From the NCBI GenBank assembly GCA_003339415.1, contig PDHQ01000006.1:365668-429667 (forward strand): a DNA stretch of 64,000 nt, read 5' to 3'. Numbering within the stretch: position 1 is the first letter of the stretch; every line of letters begins with the position of its first letter. Origin of the DNA: Ophiocordyceps camponoti-saundersi (nom. inval.). Its lineage: Eukaryota; Ascomycota; Sordariomycetes; Hypocreales; Ophiocordycipitaceae. Below are positions 1 through 11,226 of the stretch, piece by piece. A program made the position numbers and the translations under genes. The notes beneath the pieces were generated by a model. The model was given only the letters and a program-made list of their open reading frames with translations. It was not told the origin of the DNA and made no database searches.

Positions 1-993
1 GTCGCTACCGGCCTCTTGGTCATCACCCCGTGCGTCCTGTTCTTCATATTCGAAGCTCCCTGGCTCTGGCACAACATCTCGCCCGCCATTCCCATCACCT
101 TTGCCTATGTCGCCTACATATGCGTCTCGTCCTTTATACATGCCTCCGTGTCGGACCCGGGCGTGAGTAATCCCAGATATCCCTCAGTCCGAGACCGTTT
201 CGACTAACAAGACTTCAAGATTCTCCCACGAAACCTGCACCGTTTTCCTCCCATACTCGAATCCGACGACCCTTTACGCGTCGGCCCGCCCACCAACGAC
301 TGGACGCTGACAAAGTCGTCCGAGGGCACCGCCGCCGCCATGGAGGTTCCCGTCAAGCACTGCCGCACGTGCAACATTTGGCGGCCTCCTCGCGCTCACC
401 ACTGTCGTCTCTGCGACAACTGCATCGAGACGCACGACCATCATTGCGTCTGGCTCAACAACTGTGTCGGCAAGCGCAACTATCGATTCTTCTTCACCTT
501 TGTCACGTCGGCTGCCCTTCTGGCGCTGTACCTGATCGGCACCAGTCTGACCCAGTTGCTCGTCTTTATGAGCCGCGAAAACATTTCTTTCATGGAATCC
601 ATCGACCACTTTCGAGTTCCTTTGGCCCTCGCCATCCTAGGCTTTCTCGAATTCCTCTATCCCGCCGCCCTCATGGGATACCACATCTTTCTCATGGCAC
701 GCGGCGAGACGACCCGCGAGTACATGAACTCGCACAAGTTCGCCAAGAAGGAGCGATATCGAGCCTTTAGTCAAGGCAGCATCTTCCAGAACCTGATGGT
801 CGTCCTCTGTCGGCCCCGGCCGCCGAGCTATTACCGATTCAAAAAGAAGTATACTTACGGAGATCAGCGGCTGGGCGACCGCCGACGGCGCCGTGGACGC
901 AAGAACTCGCAAGGGGTCGAAATGGAGTCTGTACACCCCACGTCGGCCGGACTCCAGGGGCCTATGGCCTTGAGAGGGGACAACATGGTATAG
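1..993 (+). CDS. erf2: Palmitoyltransferase Erf2 (DHHC family), 5' truncated by window edge
   Basis: Two exons are visible, 1-162 and 220-993, joined by a 57-nt GT..AG intron (163-219); splicing gives the family-typical SDPG-ILPRN junction. About 311 residues remain and the N-terminus lies outside the window. Order: two membrane segments ([13 protein letters not shown] and a second around nt 85-140), the cysteine-rich zinc domain starting [17 protein letters not shown], the catalytic DHHC tetrad at nt 436-447, two more membrane segments, a TTxE motif ([10 protein letters not shown]) and a basic C-terminal tail ([10 protein letters not shown]). Erf2, with Erf4, attaches palmitate to Ras at the endoplasmic reticulum in yeast; the DHHC cysteine forms the acyl-enzyme intermediate. 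EF-3 follows on the same strand after 835 bases. Family assignment is firm; the Erf2 orthology rests on the SDPG-ILPRN segment and overall arrangement. Confidence 0.93.
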
Positions 994-1828
994 GAGGGTT
1001 CCCCGGATTCTATTCTTTCTTCTTGATGCCATTTCACCCTCTTTATCACCCGCACATGCGGTTGCCTTTTCTTCTCTGTTCTTTTGTTTTTATTTTTCAT
1101 TTCTTTCTCTATTTTCATTCGCCCTTTTTCTTCACCTGTCTATTCTTTAACCCTATACTTTTTTTATCTCTTGTTCATTACACCTCACCCGGAAAGATGG
1201 TCGTCTTTAATGGTCTCCGGATATTGATAATACGTCTTTTGTCTACTATACCCTCTGCAAGGAGTCTTGCCTGTACTTGTTCCCCCCTTTTTTTATGTTT
1301 TCTTCTTCCTATTCACATTCATCTTGCTGTTGTTAATACTGTCACCTTTTTCATCTTCATATTTCTTCTATTCTCTCTCCATGGAGGCCCCGTATCTATG
1401 TCCTGTACGAACACGTTTGAGAAGCGGTTTCTAGGCCAATCTTGTCCAGACGAGTGGAATGTCTTGTTAGTCTCTTGTGGATGTGGTAACGCAGTTGACA
1501 GCTGAACCTGCGACTCGGATTAGTTGCTGATGCCAGCCAACCAAAGGGTTAGACAAAGGGAGAGGGAGTTGTCCAGTAGTGGTCTAGGGTAGTCCTGTAA
1601 ATAGGGCGAAAAGGGAAAAAGGGGTGAAAAGAAAAAAACTCGTATGAGTCAGCAGCTAAGATGAAGCCAGAGCCCGTCACCCGGCGTGAATAAGAGTAAT
1701 CTTCTTTCCTCCCTCTCATATTCATCAATCTCCACCATCATCTATCTCGTCTATCTCTCTTCTTCATACCTTCTCCAGAGTCACGCCCTCACACCCACCA
1801 GAGCCTCGTCGAGGCTCGTCGCGACCAG
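994..1828. other. Intergenic: erf2 3' region and EF-3 promoter
   Basis: No supportable gene. Positions 1030-1400 are rich in T/C runs. A pyrimidine-rich stretch at about 1700-1790, just before the EF-3 start, is typical of strongly expressed fungal genes and probably marks the transcription start region. Confidence 0.6.
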
Positions 1829-4800
1829 ATGCCTCATCCGGTCACGCCGCCTAATATGGCGTCTCCCACGCCTCAAGACGTGGCAGCCTTCATCGATACC
1901 ATCTTCACGGCCAAGACGTCTGCCGCCTCCGTTGAGGCGAGCTACGGCCTTTGCGATCTGCTGCTTCGCTCTGGCGATCTCGACGGCCTGCAACGTCACG
2001 GGATCCTGGACGAGGTTCGAAAAGCGGCTGCAGACAAGAAAAACGGGCTCCGACGGGAGAGCGCTCAAAATCTTCTCGGCGCCGTCTTGGAGCGCTTCCC
2101 TCCCCGACAGCCTGTCAGCGAGGTGTTTCTCGTCTGCGACGATGATGGCCCGCTGTCGTGCGCGCTCGATGCTCTCTCCGATAAGGGTGCCGTCGTTCGC
2201 GAGGCTGCTCAGTACGGGCTCGACGCTCTCTTGACTAACCTCAGCCCCGAGGCCCTCGTCGCCGGTTTGCTGCCTAACTTGTCGCGCTATCTCGGCCGTA
2301 AGACGGGCAAGTGGCAGGGCACCGTTGGCGCCTATAAGATGTTGCAGACCATGGCCGACAAGGCACAGGTGTCTGTGGGTGCTACCAAGGCAGAAGCGGC
2401 GGAAAAAGACCTCCTGCGCGACGCCATGGGCGCCAAGCTCGCCGGCTTGATTCCTCTGGTTGAGAGTGGCATGCATGATCTCAAGGCCGAGGTTGAGAAG
2501 CAGGCGGTGCGGACGATGAACTCGCTGACGACGCTCCTGTCTAACGACGACGTGGCGCCTCGCATCCCCTTACTCGTCGACACCATGCAGCACCCTTCGG
2601 CCCAGACACTGCAAAAGGCCATCCACGCACTTTCGCAGACGACCTTTGTCGCAATCGTCACCTCGCCAGTGCTGGCTCTCCTGACGCCCTTCCTCGAGAG
2701 GTCTCTCAACTCGCCCAACACGGCGCAGGAGGTGCTGCGTCAGACGGTCGTCATCGTCGAGAACCTCACCAAGCTGGTCCATGACCCCATTGAGGCCAGA
2801 GCTTTCCTTCCAAAGTTGACGCCCGGCGTCAAGGCTGTCTGTGACCGCGCCTCGTTGCCAGAGGTGCGTGAGCTGGCCAGCCGTGCCCTGGCGACGATGG
2901 AGAAGGCCATGGGTGACGACGGGGACATCATCGCCCGCACCACCGCAGACGACGTGGCCAAGCTTCTCGACGACCAGGTTAAGAAGCACAGCGGCATCGC
3001 CGCCGTTGACATGTATAAGCTCGTGCGACCGTACGTATGCGAAATGGTGGCCATAGACGTCAACCACCGCTACGTCCAACGCATTGCCGGCCGCATCGCG
3101 CCATATTTGAAGCCGCTGATGCGTGAGCCTGGTATGGACGAAAAGGTGGCGAGCGCGATGCAGCAGCACTACGTTGAAGAGGATCAGCGCCGCTACGGCG
3201 TACCGGAGAAGGAGGACGACGGCGAGGTGGAGATTGTCAATGCCGACTTCTCGCTGGCCTACGGTGGCATGCTGCTTCTCTCCCACACGAACCTGCGACT
3301 CCTCAAGGGCCACCGCTACGGCCTCTGCGGTCGTAATGGCGCCGGCAAGTCTACGCTGATGCGCAGCATCGCCAACGGCAAGCTTGAGGGTTTCCCGCCG
3401 CAGGACGTGCTGCGGACGTGCTACGTCGAGCACAATCAGGGCGAGGACGCCGACATGAGCATTCTCGACTTCGTCTCCAAGGATCCGACCATCGCGCCCC
3501 AAGGCACGGCCCGCATCGCCGAGGTGCTGGCCGAGTTTGGCTTCACGGCCGGACCCGAGGGACGGCAGGCTCAAAAGGTCGGCTCCCTGTCGGGCGGGTG
3601 GAAGATGAAGTTGGCACTGGCGCGAGCCATGCTTCAGAAGGCCGACGTGCTACTGCTGGACGAGCCGACAAACCATCTGGACGTAGCCAACATCGCCTGG
3701 CTCGAGGAGTACCTGAAGTCGCATACGGACATAACCAGCCTCATCGTCTCGCACGACTCTGGCTTCCTCGACAACGTGACGACGGACATTTATCATTACG
3801 AGCCCAACAAGAAGCTATCGTGCTACCGCGGCAACCTGGCCAGCTTCGTCAAGGTGCGGCCCGAGGCCAAGAGCTATTACACGCTGTCGGCGTCCAACGT
3901 CCAGTTCAAGTTCCCACCGCCGGGGATCTTGACGGGCGTCAAGTCCCAGACGCGTGCCATCATCCGCATGAGTAACGTGTCTTACACGTACCCCAAGGCC
4001 ACCAAGCCGTCTCTCAGCGACGTGTCGTGTCAGCTATCGCTGTCTTCCCGCGTGGCCATCATCGGCCCCAACGGTGCGGGCAAGTCGACGCTCATCAAGC
4101 TGCTGACCGGCGAGGTGATTCCCTCGTCGGGCAAGGTGGAGAAGCACCCGAACCTACGAATCGGCTACATCAAGCAGCACGCACTCGAGCACGTGGAGAT
4201 GCATCTGGAGAAGACGCCGAACCAGTATCTGCAATGGCGATACGCAAACGGCGACGACCGCGAGGTGCACATGAAGCAGACGCGCGTCCTCTCCGACAAG
4301 GACCGTGAGCAGATGGATCGCTGGGTCGAGCTCGGCGACGGCAAGGCGGCGCGGCAGATCGAGGCCCTCGTCGGCCGACAAAAGTTCAAGAAGTCGTTCC
4401 AGTACGAGGTCAAGTGGCGCAACCTGCTGCCCAAGCATAACACCATGGTCTCGCGCGAGACGCTTACGGGGCTCGGTTTCGACAAGCTGGTTCAGGAGTT
4501 TGACGACCACGAGGCTTCTCGCGAAGGTTTGGGGTACCGCGAGCTGCAGCCGTCTGTGATATCGCGTCACTTCGACGACTTAGGCCTTGACCCGGAGATT
4601 GCCAACCATAACGAGATCGGCTCCCTCTCGGGCGGACAAAAGGTCAAGGTCGTCATCGCCGGCGCCATGTGGAATAATCCGCATCTGCTGGTGCTGGACG
4701 AGCCGACCAACTTTCTTGACCGGGACTCCCTGGGCGGCCTGGCCGTTGCCATCCGCGACTTCAAGGGGGGTGTCATCCTCATCTCCCATAACGAGGAGTT

Positions 4801-5110
4801 CGTCGGCGCTCTCTGCTCGGAGCAGTGGCACGTTCACGACGGTCGTGTCGCCCTCCGCGGCAACGCCGCCCTCAGTCTGGACCGATTCGACGACTCGGCC
4901 GTCGCCTCTGCCGCCAGTTCCGTTCCCAGTTCGGCCGTTACCTCCGGCGTGGAGGATAACGCCGACATGGCGTTCCGGGCGAGGAAGAAGAAGAAGATGA
5001 CGAAGAAGGAGGTCAAGGAGAGGGAGGTACGTAGACGTCTAAGACATATTGAGTGGCTGAATAGTCCCAAGGGGACGCCGAAGCCGCCTGATACGGATGA
5101 CGAGGATTAG
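1829..5110 (+). CDS. tef3: Translation elongation factor 3 (ABC-F ATPase)
   Basis: A single uninterrupted frame of 1093 codons; fungal EF-3 is usually about 1045-1065 residues. The start at 1829 gives a 9-residue leader before a second ATG at 1856 (MASPTPQDVAAF), which better matches the family length and may be the true start. Order: HEAT-repeat N-terminal half (about 20-330), first ABC cassette with Walker A GRNGAGKST (about 500), signature LSGGWKMK (about 587) and Walker B LLLDEPTNHLD; second cassette with Walker A GPNGAGKST (about 745), an inserted chromodomain (about 845-885, YEVKWRNLLPKHNT), LSGGQKVK (about 932) and LVLDEPTNFLD. The lysine-rich tail ends in NSPKGTPKPPDTDDED. EF-3 is a fungal cytosolic ATPase that releases deacylated tRNA from the ribosomal E site and helps eEF1A-dependent delivery. 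Both ATPase sites look intact. Homologues often carry introns; none is needed here. Confidence 0.98.
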   Translation: MPHPVTPPNMASPTPQDVAAFIDTIFTAKTSAASVEASYGLCDLLLRSGDLDGLQRHGILDEVRKAAADKKNGLRRESAQNLLGAVLERFPPRQPVSEVFLVCDDDGPLSCALDALSDKGAVVREAAQYGLDALLTNLSPEALVAGLLPNLSRYLGRKTGKWQGTVGAYKMLQTMADKAQVSVGATKAEAAEKDLLRDAMGAKLAGLIPLVESGMHDLKAEVEKQAVRTMNSLTTLLSNDDVAPRIPLLVDTMQHPSAQTLQKAIHALSQTTFVAIVTSPVLALLTPFLERSLNSPNTAQEVLRQTVVIVENLTKLVHDPIEARAFLPKLTPGVKAVCDRASLPEVRELASRALATMEKAMGDDGDIIARTTADDVAKLLDDQVKKHSGIAAVDMYKLVRPYVCEMVAIDVNHRYVQRIAGRIAPYLKPLMREPGMDEKVASAMQQHYVEEDQRRYGVPEKEDDGEVEIVNADFSLAYGGMLLLSHTNLRLLKGHRYGLCGRNGAGKSTLMRSIANGKLEGFPPQDVLRTCYVEHNQGEDADMSILDFVSKDPTIAPQGTARIAEVLAEFGFTAGPEGRQAQKVGSLSGGWKMKLALARAMLQKADVLLLDEPTNHLDVANIAWLEEYLKSHTDITSLIVSHDSGFLDNVTTDIYHYEPNKKLSCYRGNLASFVKVRPEAKSYYTLSASNVQFKFPPPGILTGVKSQTRAIIRMSNVSYTYPKATKPSLSDVSCQLSLSSRVAIIGPNGAGKSTLIKLLTGEVIPSSGKVEKHPNLRIGYIKQHALEHVEMHLEKTPNQYLQWRYANGDDREVHMKQTRVLSDKDREQMDRWVELGDGKAARQIEALVGRQKFKKSFQYEVKWRNLLPKHNTMVSRETLTGLGFDKLVQEFDDHEASREGLGYRELQPSVISRHFDDLGLDPEIANHNEIGSLSGGQKVKVVIAGAMWNNPHLLVLDEPTNFLDRDSLGGLAVAIRDFKGGVILISHNEEFVGALCSEQWHVHDGRVALRGNAALSLDRFDDSAVASAASSVPSSAVTSGVEDNADMAFRARKKKKMTKKEVKEREVRRRLRHIEWLNSPKGTPKPPDTDDED

Positions 5111-5661
5111 ATGTTTGGATTCTCTCTTCGTCTCTCATTATGCACATCAATGTCTTCTTTCTTATGCCTTGGTCTCTGGTCTTGGAAACTGTTTGCGGCT
5201 ATAGAGGCGTTTTTCTCGATGGTTTTTCTTTCTTGTGTTGGTGGAAAAATAGATTGATAGATTGGCATGGGATGAGTTGTGTCTTCTTATATAGACGATA
5301 GAGGAATGAATATGTGATACTTTTGCTATGACTTGGATTGTATGCGTAGACGTATGTGTTTATCGTGATGTGACATGGAGTCTCGAGTCAAGACGAGACA
5401 AGATAAGATGATGGTGATGGTGATGTTGCCTCAACTCAAGACAAGACTCGATCGATTCACGTACTGGTTGCCCCCTCTATAGACAGTTATAGGAAACGAT
5501 GCCCCCTTTTTGATATCCATGGTACGATGTGTATAAGGAAAACATGTAGGAGATTTATTGAAGCTGAAGAGGATAAATGAGAAAGAGAAGAAAATAAGGA
5601 GAAAGAAGCAAATATGTGTGAGAATGATGGGAGAAAAAGTAAGGAAAGACTCCAAAAAGAA
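5111..5661. other. Intergenic between convergent EF-3 and GT2 genes
   Basis: Shared 3' region of two convergent genes. T-rich and purine-rich low-complexity DNA; no gene seen. Confidence 0.5.
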
Positions 5662-8521
5662 TCACCATGAGAACGTCATAAGCGCAGGGTTCAAAGCAAG
5701 AGGCAGGAGGAAATGGCTGGCTGAAACGGTGGCCATGGGTAGGATGGCGACAAAGTCTGTGATACGCCAGTCGTGAGGGATGAAGGGAGCGACGGCAAGG
5801 ACGATGATGGCGATGATGAAGATGAGGGAGAAGAGCATGGAGAATTTGAACTGATTTCCTCGGTGTTAGTAGACGGTTGATGATAGTGAAGAGTGAAGAA
5901 TGAAGAACAAAGGGGTGAAGCAGGATAAGGGGGTTGAGAATAGGGGATGGGAAGGGAAGGGGAAGGCAAGGGGGAGAAAGAAACTCACCTTCTTCAACAC
6001 CTTGGGAACCTCGATGAAGAAATTGGAAAACTCGGCCTCCTTACTCGTCGCCCCCCATGTCATGTCAATCTCAAACATGTGCGCCAGCAAAGCCTGACTG
6101 ACATGAAGGGACAAGCCGCCGAGGAAGATGGCCAACATGAGCGTCCACTTGAAGTTCTCAAAGAGGGCCATGAGACTCCTCTCTCCGTTGCGATACCTCA
6201 TGACGGCGAGGGCGACGTTTCCCAGCCCGTTGAAGACGATGATGATGGAGAACCATACCTGCCATGAGTCGACGTAGTACTTGTCCAGGTAGCCGTTGAA
6301 CCAGCCCACGAGGAAGTAGTTTACGGCCGTCATGATCCAGGCGGCTCCTATGGCGTAGTAGGTCCCTATGTAGGAGATGACGGTGATCTTGGAGGTGAAT
6401 CGGATATTAGAAAAGAGGAAGCGTCGGAACAGAGGCGTAAAGGGCCCTCGCCAGAGCCAGGTGCGGATAGGATGGAAGAGAAGCTCGTTGCAGCCGTAAG
6501 CGTACTTTTCCCACCGGGCCAGCTCGTCGTAAACCGTCAGTGAAACGCCTTCTTTGAAGCCATCACCGGCCCAGGCGGCGAGCCGGATGATGTAGCCGCT
6601 ACACTGAAGACGGAGAGACATGTCAAAGTCTTCGGAGACGTGACTCTCGGACCAGAACTTGTCGTAGCCGTCGTCGTCGAGGTAGGAGACCTGTTGGATG
6701 GCTGACCAGCGGAGGACGGCGTTGTGGCCGACGAAGGGGGCTACGTCTCCGTTCGATACCGTGTAGCGGATGGCGGAGTAGATGAGGTTGGTGAAGAAGG
6801 TGATGCCGTTTTCGAAGTAGGTGTGGACGACTTGCATGACGCCTGACGAGAACTGCATGATGCCCACGTCCGGAGACTGCTCCATCTCCGACACGGCGTC
6901 TAGCAGGCAGTCGGCCGGAACGCGCGTGTCGGAGTCGATGAGCAGGATGTAATCCCCCACGCGGATGTTGCCGTCGGCCCAGGCCCTTCCATCCTCACCG
7001 TCGAGAACTTCGTTGAGGGCCTGCTCATAGGCAAGAGCCTCGTCGTGTTGCGACCAGTCAGCCGGTCGATCCAAGGCCTGAAGCCGGTCCTCGACCTTGC
7101 ACGATATCATGAGGGCGTAATTCATGTTGGAAGCCTTCTTGAACTTGCCCCTTCGCTGAAAGCCGTTCTCTCCGTGCCGTGGACGAGCAACCCATCCGAT
7201 GCTGTTATCGGCGTAAAAGTCGATCCTAGCTCTCCTGTCCTCCTCGCTGATGAGCTGAAGACCGTCGTCGTTGACGAACATGTTGGCCGAACCGCCCTGA
7301 AGCTCGTACGTCGACATGGCTTGCCTGATGGACTTTACCGTCGGCATGATGACGCCCTGAAGTCCCTCTTTGTACACGGGGCATTGGATCGTCACATGAG
7401 GCAGCGTGGCGGTCTGAAGCCGGGGAGGCGGCCGGGCCGAGTAGAACTTGGAGTTGATCTTCAGCTGACGGATCGGACCCAGGATTTGCGCTAGACAGCC
7501 GATGATGACCTGGGCGAAGAAGAGGGAGAAGAATATCTGTAGCGGACAGAGCGCCACCAGCGCCAGACGCGTGTAACTGCCGTCGACCGATACCTGGATA
7601 GCCAGCTGCCTCCACGCGGCGCCGAGAGAGGTGACGACCAAGACCAAGGTCAAGGCGACGAGGACAGAGTTCTGAAGGTGAACCGCTCTCTTCTCCGGCT
7701 TGATCTCACCGCTCTCCTCGTCAATCTCTACGCCGACGACTTTCTCTTCATCGTCCTCGTCCCCGTTACCGGCCTTCCATACCAGTTCCATCAGCTCCGA
7801 CTCGATGGCTCTGGCCCGCTGCACCAGATGAAGCGGATCGTCGTCCCAGACGATTAGCAGGCCTTCGGATGCCACGAAGGCGGCGAATTGGTGCTTGCGG
7901 GCTCGGGTGAGGTCGTCGAGGGTGGGGAGGATCTGGATGCGGAGGCCGTTCATTAGGGGGACGTCGACGGCGTCGGGGGACCATTGGAGGAAGGATTTGA
8001 TGACGCGCGAGTTGACCGTCATGGCACACTATTGGGGGAAACACGTTTGATGATGATGAGAAACAGAGCCTCGTTTGTAATGGGAACATGTGGTCGTGAG
8101 TCGGGTATCTCTCGCTCTCTCTTACCTGGAGGTTCATGGCAGCGCAGGCGAGGGCAAAGGCGGAGGTGCCCAGCTGAGGCGGACAAGCCATGTAATGTCC
8201 ACGAGCCTTGCGCAGAAGCACGCCCTCAATCTCCCCGGATCCGTCACTGACCCATAGCTGCGAGCACTGTTGCTGATACAGGTAGTTTACCATGACCTCG
8301 TGCTTGATATCATCGAGGAAGACGGAGCTATGTGTGGAAGGAGTCGACCTTCCCGAGCTGGACTGAGGCCGAGAATGGAACCGGGGCGTCGGCGGCATGA
8401 GTCTGTCGCTCGTAGCCGTGTACGGTTGCTTCTCCGACGTGACGGACGCCTGTCGCGAGGCATCTCCGGAGACCGGTTCGGGCCCGGACTTGTCGCCCCT
8501 GAAGTAGTTGCCCAAGCCCAT
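5662..8521 (-). CDS. Membrane glycosyltransferase family 2 protein (chitin/hyaluronan synthase-like)
   Basis: Three exons on the minus strand: 8521-8126, 8028-5989 and 5850-5662, giving 874 residues with every junction in phase (donors GTAAGAG at 8125 and GTGAGTT at 5988). A Ser/Pro-rich N-terminus precedes two membrane segments, then a GT-A catalytic domain: CPVYKEG, the DxD-type LLIDSDTRVP (about residue 494), ESHVSEDFDMSLRLQ and an (Q/R)xxRW-like ELARWEKY. At least four C-terminal membrane helices follow, two of them in exon 3. The layout and the N-terminal segment RKHQFAAFVASEGLLIVWDD match the conserved fungal GT2 proteins that in Zymoseptoria and Fusarium are needed for hyphal growth on solid surfaces and infection; the exact polysaccharide product is not established. 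Plasma-membrane location is expected. It is not a classical chitin synthase, as the usual QRRRW form is absent. Confidence 0.9.
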
Positions 8522-9636
8522 GGCAACGTCTGAAACTTTTGATTTCAGTCCCTAAGCTCTGGGCGTGAGGCCTTTCAGAGTCTCTCCCCCGCCTCGAGAG
8601 GCCAGCAGGCGCTCTCAAAAGAGCCGAGGCACCAGGAATCGGGGTAGACGAATGGTGCTGGCTTAGTTGCTTGTTAACAGGGTCCCCTCGTCGTGGCTCT
8701 TTAAGCGAGCCGGCGAGACAGGGCTTAGACAAAAAAAATGAGGAAGCCACTAATATTATTGACGGCGAGATGTGCGACAGGGTGAGAAGTGCATGAGATG
8801 GGAGTTGAAGACGAGGATGGTGAGTGAAAGGCTGGAGTTGGACGCGACTCAATGATAAGGGGTATCTCTGTTGGGCTCATATGTATGAGTGAGGGTCAGG
8901 CACGATGAGGCAAAGAGAGGATGGCCTCGACCTTGGACGAGATGTGAGGCTATCTGATGAACTTACCCCCTTGGCTTCTGCAAATCAGGTCGAGTGAAAG
9001 AACGAAAGAAATAAAAAGAATGAAAACGACTGGGAAAAAGGCCGAGTCGAAGACAAGACCGGAGAAGGAAAGGGGAGGCAAAGAGAAGTCATGGCGACAA
9101 GGGGGTATTATGCCTTACAGAGCCATGATAGTGTATGCACAGCACTGTTGTCTAGATGGCGCCGGGGTTCCGGCCATGCAGTCACTGATAGAGAGGCGCC
9201 TCCTTGTTTCTTCCCCCCCCCTGACCGGGACACGTTCAAAATTATCTTCCCATATACCCCCCCATCCGCGGTGTCGGGATCCCCATCCGGACCGAAGCGC
9301 TATCAGCAGCCAAGAGGAATGGTGTGATGATGGAGGGAATCGCCTCTTCATAGTGTTCAGCTCGTTCAGGCACGTAGGCGCAGATATATTGGAGGTGAGG
9401 AAGGGGAGGAAAGGGTGTGAGCTAGAGAGACACCGTTTCTCGGACTTGTTTTCTTTGCGTCGGCGGAAGCGCTGCCACGTTCACGAAGAGAAGAGTAGAT
9501 GATGGCTGAGAAGAGAGAGGAGGGGGTGTCAGGCGGGACGGGTCCGTGATGGGCCTAGGCGGTTATGGACTATGTGTGTGTGGCCGGTGAGGTTGCATCC
9601 TGCGATGGACCCTTGGCCTGCGTGAGGTGGCGTTTT

Positions 9637-9660
9637 GGGAGGAGGAGGAGGAGGAGGAGG
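9637..9660. repeat. (GGA)n microsatellite
   Basis: Eight uninterrupted GGA units in the gene-poor region. Confidence 0.9.
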
Positions 9661-10023
9661 CGATGTTTGCTGATGGACATGGTAATTATGATGATGACTA
9701 TGGGCTATTTACCCGCGTATATGCCTAGTTATGAAGCGAGGTATAGAGGAGACTAGGAGTCAAAGGGGGGTGACGATGGCGACCATGTCCGAGGGTTGAC
9801 GTTGGGAAGTCAGTCGACTGTCGTGCTGTATATCTAGGGTAAGTCGGTAGAAGGCTGTCTTGGGAGAATGCATCCATCCATCCAGCTCATAGCGCACGCA
9901 CGATACGAGCGATGGTCAGACGCTGAAGCGTTGCATCCGCGTAGCGTCTTGGAGAGAAGATGGCTAGCTAGCTGTTTAAGAGCTCTATAAACCAAGTCGT
10001 ACCTACGCACACACACACTCTCT

Positions 10024-10044
10024 TCCATCCATCCATCCATCCAT
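10024..10044. repeat. (TCCA)n microsatellite
   Basis: About five TCCA units directly after a short CA run; a shorter TCCA run occurs near 9872-9883. Confidence 0.9.
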
Positions 10045-10380
10045 CATCTATACCTCCCGAGTATAGTCTGTATGTACGGATAATGCAAACGGGGGCCATG
10101 AGTTGTCGATGTCGCTGTTGTATCAACGCCACATGACGACTTACACACAGAGCAAACTTGCTATCCGCACTCTCACAGCACATCCTTGACCATGACCCTT
10201 TTCCCCCTTACATTGAATTAAGCTTAAAAATATTCAAGTCAAGTGCGAGAGAGAGAGAGAAAGAGGGGAGTAAATAGGAAAGAGAAAAGACTCATTAAAG
10301 GGGAGAAAATGGAGGCGAAATTATCTGGCTGACGGACTTGGACAGGGGGCTCGGGAGGGGAAAATACTTAGACAAAAGGG

Positions 10381-10391
10381 CCCCCCCCCCC
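10381..10391. repeat. Poly-C tract
   Basis: Eleven C in a row, immediately preceded by GGG. Confidence 0.85.
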
Positions 10392-10774
10392 TCCTTCGAT
10401 GAGCTATTCTCGGTTGCCTCGTATTCCTGCACCTCGGGCGTCTGCATCATCGACGGGTTATAGGAGATGATAAAAAGGGGGGAAGGAGAAAAGGCAGAAA
10501 AAAAAAGAGAGGAGAATCTTCAATGTCTCGGGGCCGGTCCCCGGATCGTCAGTCATGTCTCTCTCTCACCCCCCTGTTTTATAAGGAGATTTACAGATGG
10601 GTGTATCTAGTTATGATGGGAACCATGGGCCTGTATGATGGGAAATCACTGTAGTGGAAACGAAGATGAGTTTTCAGTTGATTGAGAACAAGTCTTGTGC
10701 TGAGGCTGGAGCATCAGAAACTACCAGGGAGAGAAAAGAACAGAGTTTGAGAAAGAAGATGAATGGTACAGACT

Positions 10775-10799
10775 AGAGAGAGAGAGAGAGAGAGAGAGA
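10775..10799. repeat. (GA)n microsatellite
   Basis: About twelve GA units. Confidence 0.9.
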
Positions 10800-11226
10800 A
10801 TGAATGGCTCCGATAGTAAGCCCGTTTTCTTTTTCACGACCGGTAGGTGGATTTAGTCTCGTCTGCGTCCTGAGACATGCGTCGGATACGTTACATGCAG
10901 GTCGTCCGTCCGTCAGTCAGTCAGTCAAAGTCATGCCGACCACACCTACTTGTGATGCTCGACTTTTGCCATCTTACATGTGACTTTTGTCTTTGGGGGG
11001 GTTGAGAGAGCGTCTATCCATCTAGGTATCTCTCTGTCTGTCTCTATGTCTGTCTGTCTGCATAGGTATGTGGTATATACAAAGATATTCATGTACATAC
11101 ATCATCTCAAACCAGTATCGAGAGAACGAGCAACTCGAAAAAACGCATCCATGCCCGAAAGCCAACCATCTACCCGTACTCACACACAAGTGACGACTAT
11201 CTACACACACACACACAGGCCCCTTC

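Larger units (their letters stand above)
8522..11226. other. 2.7-kb gene-poor region
   Basis: Lies between the minus-strand GT2 start and the minus-strand GH16 stop. Several frames of 60-180 codons exist but show low-complexity or arginine-rich composition and no recognisable domain. The region is dense in simple repeats (GGA, TCCA, CA, GA, poly-C) and purine-rich blocks. It probably holds the GT2 promoter and long 5' leader. Confidence 0.5.

Noticed and set aside
2570..3574. 334-codon minus-strand frame opposite EF-3
   Set aside because: Antisense shadow of a highly conserved gene; no independent features.
8957..9502. 181-codon plus-strand frame in the gene-poor region
   Set aside because: Arg/Lys/Ser-rich composition with no motif, and purine-rich DNA produces such frames by chance.
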